DNA of 37,745 nucleotides, taken from Pseudomonadota bacterium (lineage in GTDB: Bacteria; Pseudomonadota; Gammaproteobacteria; Xanthomonadales; Rhodanobacteraceae). Below the pieces are notes generated by a model. That model was given only the letters and a program-made list of their open reading frames with translations. It was not told the DNA's origin and searched no databases. The translations under genes were made by a program, and so were the position numbers. The stretch covers positions 1-37,745 of the forward strand of contig JAKAZT010000007.1 of assembly GCA_021815695.1 (NCBI GenBank). Reading direction: 5' to 3'. How positions within the stretch are numbered: position 1 is the first letter of the stretch; each line of letters opens with the position of its first letter. Positions 1 through 8,484 of this stretch are shown one piece after another.

Positions 1-383
1 CCGGCCGCCCTCAGGGGCGCGGCCAGCCGCGGCAACAGCACGCCGTTGGTGGTCAGCGCCAGGTCCTCGATACCGGGAATGGCAGCGAGCTTGGCGACGA
101 GCACGGGCAGGTCGCGACGCAGCAGCGGCTCGCCCCCGGTCAGGCGCAGCTTGCGCACGCCCAGCCCGGCGAACACGCGCGCCAGGCGTTCGACTTCCTC
201 GAACGACAGCAGATCCTGCCGCTGCAGAAAGGGATGGTGCTCGGGATACTGGTCCGCGGGCATGCAGTACGGACAGCGAAAGTTGCAGCGATCGAGCACC
301 GAGATACGCAGATCCCGCAACGAACGACGGTGCGCATCGACGGTGGTGCGGATCTGCAGCGGCGTCGGCAGCGGCGCACCCAT
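1..383 (-). CDS. moaA: GTP 3',8-cyclase MoaA (5' part, runs off the left edge)
   Basis: This is a radical-SAM enzyme that converts GTP to 3',8-cyclo-H2-GTP in the first step of molybdenum cofactor synthesis. Only the first 127 codons are in the window. The N-terminal cluster motif CNFRCPYC is visible, with cysteines at residues 33, 37 and 40, in the MoaA-typical context [18 protein letters not shown]. It is followed by the SAM-binding stretch [14 protein letters not shown] and by LTTNGVLL. The start ATG (383-381) shares one base with the TGA of the upstream MBL gene, which implies translational coupling. The C-terminal second cluster lies outside the window and cannot be checked. Confidence 0.93.
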   Translation of the reverse strand, partial: MGAPLPTPLQIRTTVDAHRRSLRDLRISVLDRCNFRCPYCMPADQYPEHHPFLQRQDLLSFEEVERLARVFAGLGVRKLRLTGGEPLLRRDLPVLVAKLAAIPGIEDLALTTNGVLLPRLAAPLRAA

Positions 384-1141
384 CAGCCGGCCTCCGGCGA
401 TGCGGGCAGCGGGTCGGGCAATGGCAGACGCTGTCCCGGCACCAGCACGCGCGCGCCGTGTGCTCGCAGTGCCGCGGCTTCCGTGGCGCTGCCGTAGTGA
501 TAGAGCCACAACCGCTCGCGCAGCATCGGCGGATATTCGCGCTCGATGTCGTCAAGACCGGCATGCGAGGGGTTGCCGACCAGTCCGGCGTCATGCGCGA
601 CCGGCTCGCCATGCCCGGCATGGATGGCCAGCACTTCGGGAATCGGACGGGTGTCGCCGGTCCACGCCAGCGCGCCGCGCAGCACCAGACCGAACGAGGT
701 GCCCGGGCGATGGTGCCGGGTCGGCATCAGGTCAAACCAGAGTCCGTCGAGCCAGAAGCCGCGCGTGCACGGCAGCAACCGGAAGGCTTCCCAGAAGTTG
801 GCGCCGCCCTCGGCCAAAACTCCGGGATAATCGGCGACACGCCCTTGCAGCAGCGGCACCAGCGCGGCATGCACGAACACCCGCGTGCGCCCGCGCCAGG
901 CGGCATCGAACCACAGCCGGTAGAAAAGCCCCTCGATGCCAGCCACATGGTCCATGTGCAAATGCGTGATGTACAACGCCTCCGGCGGCTCGCCGTAAGC
1001 ATCCAGATAGCGGCCGAGCGTATCGGGGCCGCAATCGATCAGCAGCAGCGGACGGCCGTCGCGCTCGATCACCGCGGCGGATGCACCCAGATCGCGCGCG
1101 TTCGCGGAGCCCGCTCCCAGCACATGCAGGGCATAACTCAT
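383..1141 (-). CDS. MBL-fold metallo-hydrolase, RNase Z-like
   Basis: This 252-aa protein has the metallo-beta-lactamase fold. The zinc motif THLHMDH places H60, H62, D64 and H65. Further ligands are likely in PTRHHRPG, in [10 protein letters not shown] (bridging Asp) and in the late LYHYG. The layout resembles the RNase Z/phosphodiesterase branch rather than beta-lactamases or glyoxalase II. It lacks the inserted exosite arm expected of a true tRNase Z, so the substrate is unknown. An upstream in-frame start exists, but the ATG at 1141 overlaps the kdkA stop (ATGA) and begins directly at the first beta-strand ([11 protein letters not shown]), so it is preferred. The gene lies between kdkA and moaA with overlapping ends. 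Confidence 0.8.
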   Translation of the reverse strand: MSYALHVLGAGSANARDLGASAAVIERDGRPLLLIDCGPDTLGRYLDAYGEPPEALYITHLHMDHVAGIEGLFYRLWFDAAWRGRTRVFVHAALVPLLQGRVADYPGVLAEGGANFWEAFRLLPCTRGFWLDGLWFDLMPTRHHRPGTSFGLVLRGALAWTGDTRPIPEVLAIHAGHGEPVAHDAGLVGNPSHAGLDDIEREYPPMLRERLWLYHYGSATEAAALRAHGARVLVPGQRLPLPDPLPASPEAG

Positions 1142-1863
1142 GCGGCGGCGCTCCCGGCGGCGTAGGCCGCCAGCAACGGGGACCACAGGTCGCGTTCGAA
1201 ACCGGCCGCGCCATCACTGATTTTCAGCAGCGATCGCCTCAACCTGGCGAGGTTGGCCTGCTGCCAGGCGCGCGCGGGGCGGCGCAGGCGGCCGCGGTCG
1301 AAATCGAGCAGATGCATGCCTTCGTCGGACCATACGATGTTGTGCGCATTGAGATCGGCATGGTACACGCCGGCCGCGTGGAACCGCGCCAGCAGGGCAC
1401 CCACCGCGGCGAAGTCATCGCGCAGCGCCTGGCCCGCGCGGATCCGCTCGGCAAGGGTCACGGCAGCCGGCAGTTCGCGTGTGAGCAAATCAGCCGTGTA
1501 GCTGACCGCGCCGCGCCGCAGGCACCGTGCAGCCACCGGTACCGGCACCGGCAAGCCGCGCGCTCGAAGCGCGGCCAGCAGGCGAAACTCGCGAAAGCCG
1601 CGCGAGCGCTCGAATCCCAGCCACAGGTAGCGATCGCCGAGCAGCCGCGCCAGCGCACCGCCGCGGCGGAAATGGCGCAACACCAGCCGACCGGCGGGGG
1701 TATCGAGGAATCCGATCGCGGCACGACCGCCCTGCCGCATGTGCAGACGCCCTGCCGCCCGCCACCAATCCGGTTCGAACCAGCACGTCTCGACTTGTGG
1801 AAATGCACCGGCGTCGAACAGAATCGATGCATCGCCCTGCCGGCGCATGCGCGCATCGACCAT
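1138..1863 (-). CDS. kdkA: 3-deoxy-D-manno-octulosonic acid (Kdo) kinase
   Basis: This 241-aa protein belongs to the WaaP/KdkA lipopolysaccharide kinase family. KdkA phosphorylates Kdo on the lipid A-Kdo inner core on the cytoplasmic face of the inner membrane. Kinase motifs are visible: HADLNAHN (catalytic loop, H168, D170, N175) and LLDFDRG (metal-binding Asp at 187 or 189). The N-terminal stretch TCWFEPDWWRAAGRL and the RGG-rich loop near residues 66-70 also fit the family. The ATG at 1863 sits 7 bases after GGAGG; a GTG three bases further upstream is possible but too close to it. It diverges from a heptosyltransferase, and the pairing with another LPS-core enzyme supports the call. Confidence 0.88.
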   Translation of the reverse strand: MVDARMRRQGDASILFDAGAFPQVETCWFEPDWWRAAGRLHMRQGGRAAIGFLDTPAGRLVLRHFRRGGALARLLGDRYLWLGFERSRGFREFRLLAALRARGLPVPVPVAARCLRRGAVSYTADLLTRELPAAVTLAERIRAGQALRDDFAAVGALLARFHAAGVYHADLNAHNIVWSDEGMHLLDFDRGRLRRPARAWQQANLARLRRSLLKISDGAAGFERDLWSPLLAAYAAGSAAA

Positions 1864-1935
1864 CACATCGCCTCCGTCCGCCGCGCGCGCGGCATCAAGC
1901 CCGTCATTCGCATCCCCGGAGTCTAATCAAGCGCC

Positions 1936-2994
1936 ATGCCGGCCGCATCGTCTCCCGCCTCGCTCTGCCTGCTGCGCACTTCGGCGCTGGGTGATGTCAC
2001 CCACGTCGTGCCGCTGGTGCGCACACTGCAGGGCGCGTTGCCCGGGGCGCGCCTCACCTGGATCGTCGGCAAGCTCGAACATCGGCTGGTGGGCGACCTG
2101 ACCGGGGTCGAGTTCGTGGTGTTCGACAAGTCGCGGGGACTGGCCGGGATCACCGCCGTGCGCCGCGTGCTGAACGGACGCCGCTTCGATGCCCTGCTGC
2201 ACATGCAGGTCGCGCTGCGCGCCAACCTGCTCAGCCTGGCGGTAAGCGCGCACCGCCGCATCGGCTACGACCGGGCCCGCGCCAAGGATCTGCATGGCCT
2301 GGTCGTGCGTGAGCGCATCCCTGCACGCAGCGGCGAGCACGTGCTGGACGCGATCGGCAGTTTCGCCGAGCCGCTGGGCCTGCATCAGACCACGGTGCGC
2401 TGGGATATTCCCGTTGCCGAGACCGACCGCGCCTGGGCCGCGCAGCAGCTTGGCTCTGGCGCGCCGTGGCTGCTGATCAGCGCCAACTCCAGCCACGCGG
2501 TGCGCAACTGGCGGCCCGAGCGCTATGCGGCGGTCGCCGATCATGCCGCGCGCTCGCTGGGCATGCGCGTTGCGCTGAGCGGCGGCCCCGGCGCCGCCGA
2601 GCGCGCACTGGCCGACGCAGTGGTCGCGCACATGCGCACGCCGCCATTGGACCTGGTCGGCAAGGACACGCTCAAGCGTGCGCTGGCGCTGTACGCACGC
2701 GCCGCCGTCGTGCTGACGCCGGACTCGGGCGCGATGCACATGGCCAACGCCGTCGGCGCACCGGTGCTGGGCCTGCACGCCGCCAGCAATCCGGCGCGCT
2801 CCGGCCCCTACTCCGACCGCCGCTGGTGCGTGGACCGCTACGACGCCGCGGCGCGACTGTTTCTCGGCCGTCCGGCCGCCGAGATCCCGTGGGGCAGCAA
2901 GATCGAGCATCCCGGCGTGATGGACCTGATCGCGATCGACGACGTCATCGAGCGCCTGGAGGCGCTGGCCGCGGCGCGCGGGTTCGCGCGCTGA
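1936..2994 (+). CDS. Glycosyltransferase family 9, LPS heptosyltransferase
   Basis: This 352-aa GT9 protein is expected to transfer heptose from ADP-heptose to the inner core of lipopolysaccharide at the inner membrane. The N-terminal segment LLRTSALGDVTHVVPLVRTL matches the heptosyltransferase start (RxSxLGD). The C-terminal nucleotide-sugar pocket shows VVLTPDSGAMHMANAVGAP followed by LGLHAASNP. I cannot decide between heptosyltransferase I, II and related GT9 enzymes by eye, so no symbol is given. It diverges from kdkA (72 bp between start codons), consistent with a shared LPS-core function. Its TGA directly abuts the stop codon of the convergent DUF6165 gene. Confidence 0.85.
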   Translation: MPAASSPASLCLLRTSALGDVTHVVPLVRTLQGALPGARLTWIVGKLEHRLVGDLTGVEFVVFDKSRGLAGITAVRRVLNGRRFDALLHMQVALRANLLSLAVSAHRRIGYDRARAKDLHGLVVRERIPARSGEHVLDAIGSFAEPLGLHQTTVRWDIPVAETDRAWAAQQLGSGAPWLLISANSSHAVRNWRPERYAAVADHAARSLGMRVALSGGPGAAERALADAVVAHMRTPPLDLVGKDTLKRALALYARAAVVLTPDSGAMHMANAVGAPVLGLHAASNPARSGPYSDRRWCVDRYDAAARLFLGRPAAEIPWGSKIEHPGVMDLIAIDDVIERLEALAAARGFAR

Positions 2995-3393
2995 TCAGCC
3001 CGGCTTATAGTCCTGGTACGACTTTTCCTCGACCAGACGCGAGCCCAGCTTGAGATTGATCGCACGCTTGATCGCCGCGCGCTCGTCGTTGCGGAAATAC
3101 ACCGCGCGCGCCAGCTCGATGAACTCGGCGCCGAAATCCTGCGCTTTCTCCCGCACGCGGATGCGGTCCTCGATATCCCACAGCACCGCGTTGACCGCCT
3201 TCAGCGCTGCGCGCTCGCTGGTGATGTCGATCGCGGCGGCCGGGTGTGTGGCCCAGGTTGCGCTGAGCAGGTCCAGCTCGTCGCGCACATTGGCGAGCCT
3301 GGCCGGATCGGCGATGCGCGCGGCCTTGATCTCGAGGATGGTGATCTTGTCCAGCAGTTCGCCGTAAGACACCGGCACAGCGAGCAGGCTCAT
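2995..3393 (-). CDS. DUF6165 family protein
   Basis: This 132-aa cytoplasmic protein starts MSLLAVPVSYGELLDKITILEIK, the typical opening of the DUF6165 family, whose function I do not know. It is predicted to be mostly helical and charged, with no signal peptide or membrane segment. A start at 3429 is possible, but it would overlap the orn 3' end and add residues that do not look like family sequence. The ATG at 3393 follows the orn stop by 25 bases, so the gene is probably the second gene of an orn transcript. Its stop codon touches the stop of the opposite heptosyltransferase gene with no spacer. Confidence 0.8.
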   Translation of the reverse strand: MSLLAVPVSYGELLDKITILEIKAARIADPARLANVRDELDLLSATWATHPAAAIDITSERAALKAVNAVLWDIEDRIRVREKAQDFGAEFIELARAVYFRNDERAAIKRAINLKLGSRLVEEKSYQDYKPG

Positions 3394-3418
3394 GATGGGA
3401 TCGTCGGGCAGGTGGAAA

Positions 3419-3988
3419 TCATGGCGCATCGACGGCGCGCACGAAGGCGGCCATGTGCGCGCGGTAGTGGCGCAGTTCGCCGATCGAGTCGTGGATGTCG
3501 CTCAGCGCGGTGTGGGTGGAGGCCTTGGTCACGCCCTTGAGCACGTCCGGCGCCCAGCGCCGCGCCAGTTCCTTGAGGGTGGACACGTCGAGGTTGCGGT
3601 AATGGAAATGGCGCTCCAGGCGCGGCATCTGCCGATACAGAAAGCGGCGGTCCTGACAGATCGAGTTGCCGCACATCGGTGACTTGCCGGCCGCCACCCA
3701 GCGCCCGAGAAAATCGAGGGTCGCGGTCTCGGCGGCGGCGTGATCAACGGCGGACCCGAGCACGCGTTCCCAGAGGCCGGTCTTGCGGTGCTGGTGGCGA
3801 TTCCAGTCATCCATCGCCTCCAGCCGCTCCGGGGCATGCCGGATCGCGATGACCGGACCCTCGGCCAGCACGGCCAGATCGCGGTCGGTGACCACGGTGG
3901 CGATCTCGATGATGGAATCAGCACCCGGGTCGAGCCCGGTCATCTCGAGATCGATCCAGATCAGATGATCGTCACTGGCTCTGGGCAT
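3419..3988 (-). CDS. orn: Oligoribonuclease
   Basis: This 189-aa DEDDh 3'-5' exoribonuclease degrades RNA dinucleotides, including pGpG from cyclic-di-GMP turnover. The catalytic residues are all present: D13 and E15 in [11 protein letters not shown]113 in CQDRRFL, and H159 and D164 in [10 protein letters not shown]. These are each offset by one from the E. coli enzyme, and the length is normal. Translation is placed at the ATG at 3988 because a GGAGA lies just upstream and the sequence before it is not family-like. It diverges from sbcB, another exonuclease, across 97 bp. Orn is the essential last step of RNA decay in many gammaproteobacteria. Confidence 0.97.
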   Translation of the reverse strand: MPRASDDHLIWIDLEMTGLDPGADSIIEIATVVTDRDLAVLAEGPVIAIRHAPERLEAMDDWNRHQHRKTGLWERVLGSAVDHAAAETATLDFLGRWVAAGKSPMCGNSICQDRRFLYRQMPRLERHFHYRNLDVSTLKELARRWAPDVLKGVTKASTHTALSDIHDSIGELRHYRAHMAAFVRAVDAP

Positions 3989-4085
3989 GGCGTCTCCTTC
4001 GCGGCGCGAGTTTATCAGGCGATCGGCATTTGCCGGACGGAGCCGGCCGCGACTACGCTCGCCGCACTCCCAACGGCGGCAGTTC

Positions 4086-5531
4086 ATGCAGCAGCCCAGC
4101 CTGTTCTGGCACGACTACGAGACCTTCGGCGCCGATCCGCGCCGCGATCGGCCGGCGCAATTCGCGGGCCTGCGTACCGATCCCGATCTCAACCCGATCG
4201 GGTCGCCGGTGTGTTTTTTTTGCCGGCCGGCGAGCGACGTGTTGCCGCATCCCGATGCCTGCCTGCTGACCGGGATCACGCCGCAGCAGGCCACGCGCGA
4301 GGGCATTGCAGAACCCGAATTCGCCGCACGCGTGCACGAGCAACTGGCGGCACCGGGCACCTGTGGCGTCGGCTGGAACTCGATCCGCTTCGACGACGAG
4401 TTCACCCGCCAGCTGCTGTACCGCAATTTCCATGATCCGTACGCGCGCGAGTGGCGCAACGGCAACAGCCGCTGGGATCTGATCGACCTCGCGCGCATGG
4501 CCTACGCGTTGCGCCCGCAGGGCCTGGAATGGCCGCGCCGCGAGGACGGCGCGCCCAGCTTCAAGCTGGAACATCTGGCGCGCGCCAACGGATTCGAGCC
4601 GCGACAGGCCCACGACGCGCTGTCGGACGTCGAATCGCTGCTCGGGCTGGCGCGCCGGCTCAAGGCCGCGCAGCCCCGGCTCTGGGACTGGTATTACACG
4701 CTGCGCAACAAACGCACGGTGCTGGGGCTGCTGGACGTGGCGCAGATGACGCCCTTGCTGCACATTTCGCAGCGTTATCCCGCCGAACGCGGCTGCCTGG
4801 CGGTGGTGGCGCCGATCGCAATGCATCCGAGCCAGCCCAACGCCGTGATCGTCGCCGATCTCGATCCCGATCCGGAGACCTGGAGCGGACTCGGCGCGGA
4901 CGAGTTGGCCGACCGCCTGTTCACCGCGCGGGCCGATCTGCCCGAGGGCATCGAGCGCGCGCCACTGAAGCTGGTCCATGCCAACCGTTCGCCGGCACTG
5001 GCGCCGCTGTCGGCGTTGCAGAATGTCGACTGCGCACGCATCGGCCTCGATCCCGATCGCGCGCTGATGCATGGAGAGCGACTGCGCGGCGTGGCCGGCC
5101 TGGCCGAGCGCGTGCGTGACCTCTACGCACACAACGCGCATCCCGCCGCCGAGGATCCCGAACTGGCGCTTTACGCCGGCTTTCTCGATGACCGCGACCG
5201 ACCGCAGCGGGACGCCGTGCGCACGGCGCCGCCGCAGGCGCTGGCCGCGCTCGCCGCGGGTTTCCACGACCCGCGCTACCACGAACTGCTGTTCCGCTAT
5301 CGCGCACGCCACTACCCGGAAACGCTCGACGACGCCGAGCGCGTGCGCTGGGAACGCTTCCGTCACGCGCGCCTGACCCGCGTCACGCCGCTGACCACGC
5401 TGACCCTCGACGACTACTTTGCCCTGATCGCCGCACGCCGAGCCGTGCCGGAACCCCGGCCAGCCGCGCTGGGCGTGCTCGATCAACTGGAGGCCTGGGG
5501 GCGCCAGATGGCTGCCGCCACCGCCGCCTGA
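4086..5531 (+). CDS. sbcB: Exodeoxyribonuclease I
   Basis: This 481-aa protein is a 3'-5' single-strand DNA exonuclease involved in recombination and mismatch repair. The DEDDh exonuclease domain occupies roughly residues 5-190: FWHDYETFG gives D10 and E12, NSIRFDDEF follows, and HDALSDVES gives the late His and Asp. The ExoI C-terminal SH3-like and helical domains follow, with recognisable family sequence ([36 protein letters not shown]). Length agrees with the family (about 475 aa). The ATG at 4086 is chosen because the catalytic domain starts immediately after it. The residues encoded further upstream are arginine-rich and look like non-coding frame extension. Confidence 0.95.
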   Translation: MQQPSLFWHDYETFGADPRRDRPAQFAGLRTDPDLNPIGSPVCFFCRPASDVLPHPDACLLTGITPQQATREGIAEPEFAARVHEQLAAPGTCGVGWNSIRFDDEFTRQLLYRNFHDPYAREWRNGNSRWDLIDLARMAYALRPQGLEWPRREDGAPSFKLEHLARANGFEPRQAHDALSDVESLLGLARRLKAAQPRLWDWYYTLRNKRTVLGLLDVAQMTPLLHISQRYPAERGCLAVVAPIAMHPSQPNAVIVADLDPDPETWSGLGADELADRLFTARADLPEGIERAPLKLVHANRSPALAPLSALQNVDCARIGLDPDRALMHGERLRGVAGLAERVRDLYAHNAHPAAEDPELALYAGFLDDRDRPQRDAVRTAPPQALAALAAGFHDPRYHELLFRYRARHYPETLDDAERVRWERFRHARLTRVTPLTTLTLDDYFALIAARRAVPEPRPAALGVLDQLEAWGRQMAAATAA

Positions 5532-5602
5532 TGCGGCCGCCCGGGCGGCACGCTGCAGCGACCGGCGGTAACCTGCCCTCCCCGATCCACCGTGATGCCG
5601 CC

Positions 5603-6292
5603 ATGACCGTCGCGCCCCATTTCAGCCCATCCACGTTCCGCTTCCTGCGAGCGCTCGCGGCACACAACGACCGCATCTGGTTCAAGGCCAATCAGGCGCG
5701 CTATGAGAGCGACGTGCGCGAACCGTTCCTTGCGGTGATCGAAGCACTCGCGCCGGCGCTGGCGAAGATCAGTCCTCACCTGCGCGCGGACCCGCGCAAG
5801 GTCGGCGGCTCGCTGTTTCGCATCCAGCGCGACACGCGCTTCTCCGGCGACAAGCAGCCGTACAAGACCTGGGCCGGCGCACGCTTCTTCCACGAGCGTC
5901 ATCGCGAGCGGCCGGCGCCGTCGTTCTATCTGCACATCCAGCCCGGCGGCTGCTTCGTCGGTGGCGGGCTGTGGCATCCGGAACCGGCGGTGCTGCGGCA
6001 AATACGCGCCTTCATCGCCGACAATCCGGCCGCGTGGCGGCGCGCGGTGCACGGCAAGGCGTTCGCGCAGCGCTTCGAGTTCTGGGGCGAGTCGCTGACG
6101 CGGCCGCCACGCGGCTTCGACCCGGGCCATCCGCTGATCGAGGACCTCAAGCGCAAGAACTTCGCGGCCGGCGAGGGCCTCGGTGACGCCGTCGCCTGCA
6201 GCGCGGCGCTGCTGCCCGCGGTGACCGCGGCATTCCGCGCCCTGGCGCCCCTGCTCGACTACCTCTGCGCCGCGCTCGATCTGGAGTTCTGA
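5603..6292 (+). CDS. DUF2461 domain protein (TIGR02453-like)
   Basis: This 229-aa protein matches the DUF2461 family, whose biochemical role is not established. Characteristic stretches are FLRALAAHNDRIWFKANQARYE near the N-terminus, then RIQRDTRFSGDKQPYKTW, then SFYLHIQPGGCFVGGGLW, then DLKRKNFAAGEGL. No signal peptide or membrane segment is seen. The ATG at 5603 is preferred over an ATG at 5531, because the extra residues are not family-like. It stands 71 bp after sbcB in the same direction and 37 bp before an MFS permease, so it may be co-transcribed with either. Confidence 0.85.
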   Translation: MTVAPHFSPSTFRFLRALAAHNDRIWFKANQARYESDVREPFLAVIEALAPALAKISPHLRADPRKVGGSLFRIQRDTRFSGDKQPYKTWAGARFFHERHRERPAPSFYLHIQPGGCFVGGGLWHPEPAVLRQIRAFIADNPAAWRRAVHGKAFAQRFEFWGESLTRPPRGFDPGHPLIEDLKRKNFAAGEGLGDAVACSAALLPAVTAAFRALAPLLDYLCAALDLEF

Positions 6293-6329
6293 CCGCCATC
6301 GTGCGCGGCCGCTGTGGCAGGCTGCGGTC

Positions 6330-7475
6330 ATGGACCGCGTGCCCGCCACCCGCCTCGCCGGCTTCTATTTCGCCTACTACGCCGCGCTCGGCGCCTATAC
6401 GCCTTACTTCAGCGTGTATCTGCACGCGCGCGGCCTGAATGCGGTCGCCATCAGCACGGTGATGAGCCTGTGGTACGCAACGCGCGTGCTGGCGCCCACG
6501 ACCTGGAGCTGGGCGGCCGGGCGTTCGCCGCGACCGGTACGCTGGCTGCGCGGCGGCGCGTTGCTGATGCTGGCCGGCTTCATGCCCTTCCTGTGGCCGC
6601 TGCCCTATGCCGGCCTGGCGCTGGCGATGCTGGTGTATGCGTTTTTCGCCAACGCGATCATCCCGCAGTTCGAGGCGCTGACGCTGTCGCATCTGCCGGG
6701 GCGCAGCGAGCGTTACGGCAGCATCCGCGTCTGGGGCTCGATCGGCTTCATCGCCGTCGTGCTGCTGTACGGTCAGCTGTTCGATCACCTCGACGTGCGC
6801 TGGCTGCCGGCGCTGATGCTGCCGTGGCTGGCGCTTGTGCTGGCCTTGAGTCTGGGCAACGACTACGGTCCCGGACATCATGACGCGCCGGCCGCCGTCG
6901 AGGGCATCGGCGCGATCCTGCGTCGACGCGAGGTGATCGCATTCTTCGTCATCGCGCTGCTGATGCAGATGGCCTTCGGCCCGTACCACACGCTGTTTTC
7001 GCTCTACCTGCGTCATCACGGCTACAGTTCCGGTGCGGTCGGTGCGCTGTGGGCGATCGGCGTCGGCGTCGAGATCCTGGTGTTCTTTCTGGCCGCGCGT
7101 TTCCTGCTGCGCTTCGCGCCGCGCACGGTGATGCTGGCCGGACTGCTCAGCGCCGCCGCGCGCTGGACCGCCACCGCACTGCTGCCGCAGCACGCCTGGG
7201 TACTGGTACTGGCGCAACTGGTGCATGCGCTCAACTTCGCTGCGTTCTATGCCGCCGCCATGCGCCTGCTGACGCGCTATTTTCCCGGTCGCCTGCTCGG
7301 CCACGGACAGGGCGTCTATTACGGTTTTTCCTCGGGCGTGGGCGGCGTGCTCGGGGCTCTGCTGACCGGCCGGCTGTGGGCGCTGGACGATGGCCGCAGC
7401 GCCTTCCTGATGGCGGCCGCGCTGTGCCTGCTGGGCGCCTGGGTGGCGCTGCGCGTGCTGCCCGTCGAATCCTGA
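6330..7475 (+). CDS. MFS permease, HcaT/MFS_1-like
   Basis: This 381-aa inner-membrane protein has about 12 hydrophobic segments and resembles the HcaT (3-phenylpropionate permease) branch of the major facilitator superfamily. The opening GFYFAYYAALGAYTPYFSVYLHARGL and the mid-protein YGSIRVWGSIGFIAVVLLYG (residues about 130-150) are typical of that group. The C-terminal half contains YYGFSSGVGGVLGALLTGRLW. HcaT homologues are widely annotated by similarity, so the substrate here is unknown. A strong stem-loop at 7487-7518 lies directly after the stop and may end transcription. Confidence 0.85.
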   Translation: MDRVPATRLAGFYFAYYAALGAYTPYFSVYLHARGLNAVAISTVMSLWYATRVLAPTTWSWAAGRSPRPVRWLRGGALLMLAGFMPFLWPLPYAGLALAMLVYAFFANAIIPQFEALTLSHLPGRSERYGSIRVWGSIGFIAVVLLYGQLFDHLDVRWLPALMLPWLALVLALSLGNDYGPGHHDAPAAVEGIGAILRRREVIAFFVIALLMQMAFGPYHTLFSLYLRHHGYSSGAVGALWAIGVGVEILVFFLAARFLLRFAPRTVMLAGLLSAAARWTATALLPQHAWVLVLAQLVHALNFAAFYAAAMRLLTRYFPGRLLGHGQGVYYGFSSGVGGVLGALLTGRLWALDDGRSAFLMAAALCLLGAWVALRVLPVES

Positions 7476-7486
7476 TCGATCCGCGT

Positions 7487-7518
7487 GGATGGACGCCCGG
7501 AGTCCGGGTCGTCCATCC
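7487..7518. terminator. Stem-loop between convergent genes
   Basis: A 9-bp perfect stem (GGATGGACG with CGTCCATCC) encloses a further 5-bp stem (CCCGG with CCGGG) around a small loop and one bulged T. It fills the gap between the MFS gene stop (7475) and the convergent secreted-protein stop (7530). Neither side has a clean T run (plus side CGGTTCTTCG), so it may work as a weak bidirectional terminator or as a 3'-end stabiliser. Confidence 0.6.
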
Positions 7519-7529
7519 CGGTTCTTCGA

Positions 7530-8303
7530 TTACTTGGCGGGAATGTAGCTCAACTCCTTGTCGTAGCTGTAAATACTCGACCACGAGTGCTCGATGGCAT
7601 CGAGGTACTGCTTGCGATTCGCGGCCGCACCGGCTTTGCCGTAGGCACTCTCCATCATGGCTTTCGCGGATGGATTCGGATCCTGGCCGATCTCGGCCCA
7701 TGACTTGTTGGGCCAGACCATGTTGTAGTCGGGCGCGCCATGACCGCCGGCGACGACCTGCTGCGTGAACCAGTAGCCATCCCACTTGATCTTGTTGGCG
7801 GCGGCGGCGAACTTGCCGAGGGCTTCCTCGAAAGCCGGCCCGTGCCCCGGTTTCAGCTTGATATTGGCCACGAAAACATAGGCCGGTATCCCGCCCTTGG
7901 CATCGACATGGCTCAGCTTGGGCATGTCCTGGGCCACCCAGCTCATCGCCTTGCTGATGTGCGGCATGATGCCGGTGTTGAAATCGCCGCTGCAGGCCTT
8001 GCCTGCGGGGTTGCGCTCGTCGATGCCGGCCCAGGTCTTGGTATCGCTCTCGAAGACATAGCGCCCGAGGTCGCCGGTTTCGGCGCTCCAGGCCCACAGG
8101 CTGCGCGTATCCGCATGTTCGTGCAGGCATTTCAGCCAGGTTTTCATGCCGGCCTGAAACGCCTGATCCTGGGCCGGCGCAACTTCGACCAGGTAAAAGC
8201 GCGACACCGGCCCCGCCTCCGCCGCATGTGCCTGTACCCCTCCCGCCGCGACCGCCACCACTGCCACCGCCAGCATCCGCCGTACTGCGTTCTTCTTGTT
8301 CAT
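7530..8303 (-). CDS. Secreted protein with two ferredoxin-like (NIPSNAP/ABM-type) repeats
   Basis: I do not recognise a named family for this 257-aa protein. Residues 1-28 form a clear signal peptide (MNKKNAVRRM, then a hydrophobic AVAVVAVAAGGVQA core, with likely cleavage near AHA-AE), so it is periplasmic or secreted. The mature part seems to hold two similar halves: FYLVEVAPAQDQAFQAGMKTW near residue 36, and YVFVANIKLKPGHGPAFEEALGKF near residue 142. This pattern of a beta-strand, then a helix starting with a P-G/Q-x-x-x-F turn, recalls dimeric alpha-beta barrel proteins of the NIPSNAP/ABM type, but that is inference. It stands alone between terminator and promoter regions. A CRP/Clp-like palindrome lies about 120 bp upstream. 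Confidence 0.75.
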   Translation of the reverse strand: MNKKNAVRRMLAVAVVAVAAGGVQAHAAEAGPVSRFYLVEVAPAQDQAFQAGMKTWLKCLHEHADTRSLWAWSAETGDLGRYVFESDTKTWAGIDERNPAGKACSGDFNTGIMPHISKAMSWVAQDMPKLSHVDAKGGIPAYVFVANIKLKPGHGPAFEEALGKFAAAANKIKWDGYWFTQQVVAGGHGAPDYNMVWPNKSWAEIGQDPNPSAKAMMESAYGKAGAAANRKQYLDAIEHSWSSIYSYDKELSYIPAK

Positions 8304-8377
8304 CGCACGATTCCTCGCTGGAGCAGCGTGGCCCGGACACGGGCATGCGTCCGGATCGAACGCTGCAGCCGGCGACG

Positions 8378-8404
8378 GTTATCACCAATGGCATACGGCG
8401 TCAA
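8378..8404 (-). promoter_or_regulatory. Candidate promoter of the secreted-protein gene
   Basis: On the minus strand a TTGACG (8404-8399) precedes GATAAC (8383-8378) with a 15-bp spacer, slightly short for a sigma-70 promoter. The surrounding stretch is AT-richer than the window. The leader to the start codon at 8303 would be about 65-70 bases. Confidence 0.35.
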
Positions 8405-8419
8405 TACGATTTGTAACAA

Positions 8420-8435
8420 TGTGATCCGGATCATG
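8420..8435 (-). promoter_or_regulatory. CRP/Clp-like site (TGTGA-N6-TCATG)
   Basis: The plus strand reads TGTGATCCGGATCATG, containing a perfect 12-bp palindrome TGATCCGGATCA (8422-8433). The left half AATGTGATC matches the CRP consensus exactly and the right half matches three of five core bases. Lysobacterales use the CRP homologue Clp, which recognises CRP-like sites. It lies just upstream of the candidate promoter at 8378-8404. Confidence 0.45.
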
Positions 8436-8484
8436 CCGACACGGTCGATTTCGTGCTGGCAAAAATGCCGGCGACGACGCGCTT

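Noticed and set aside
4053-5486. Long minus-strand open frame opposite sbcB
   Set aside because: No recognisable domain; the plus strand encodes a full-length exonuclease I.
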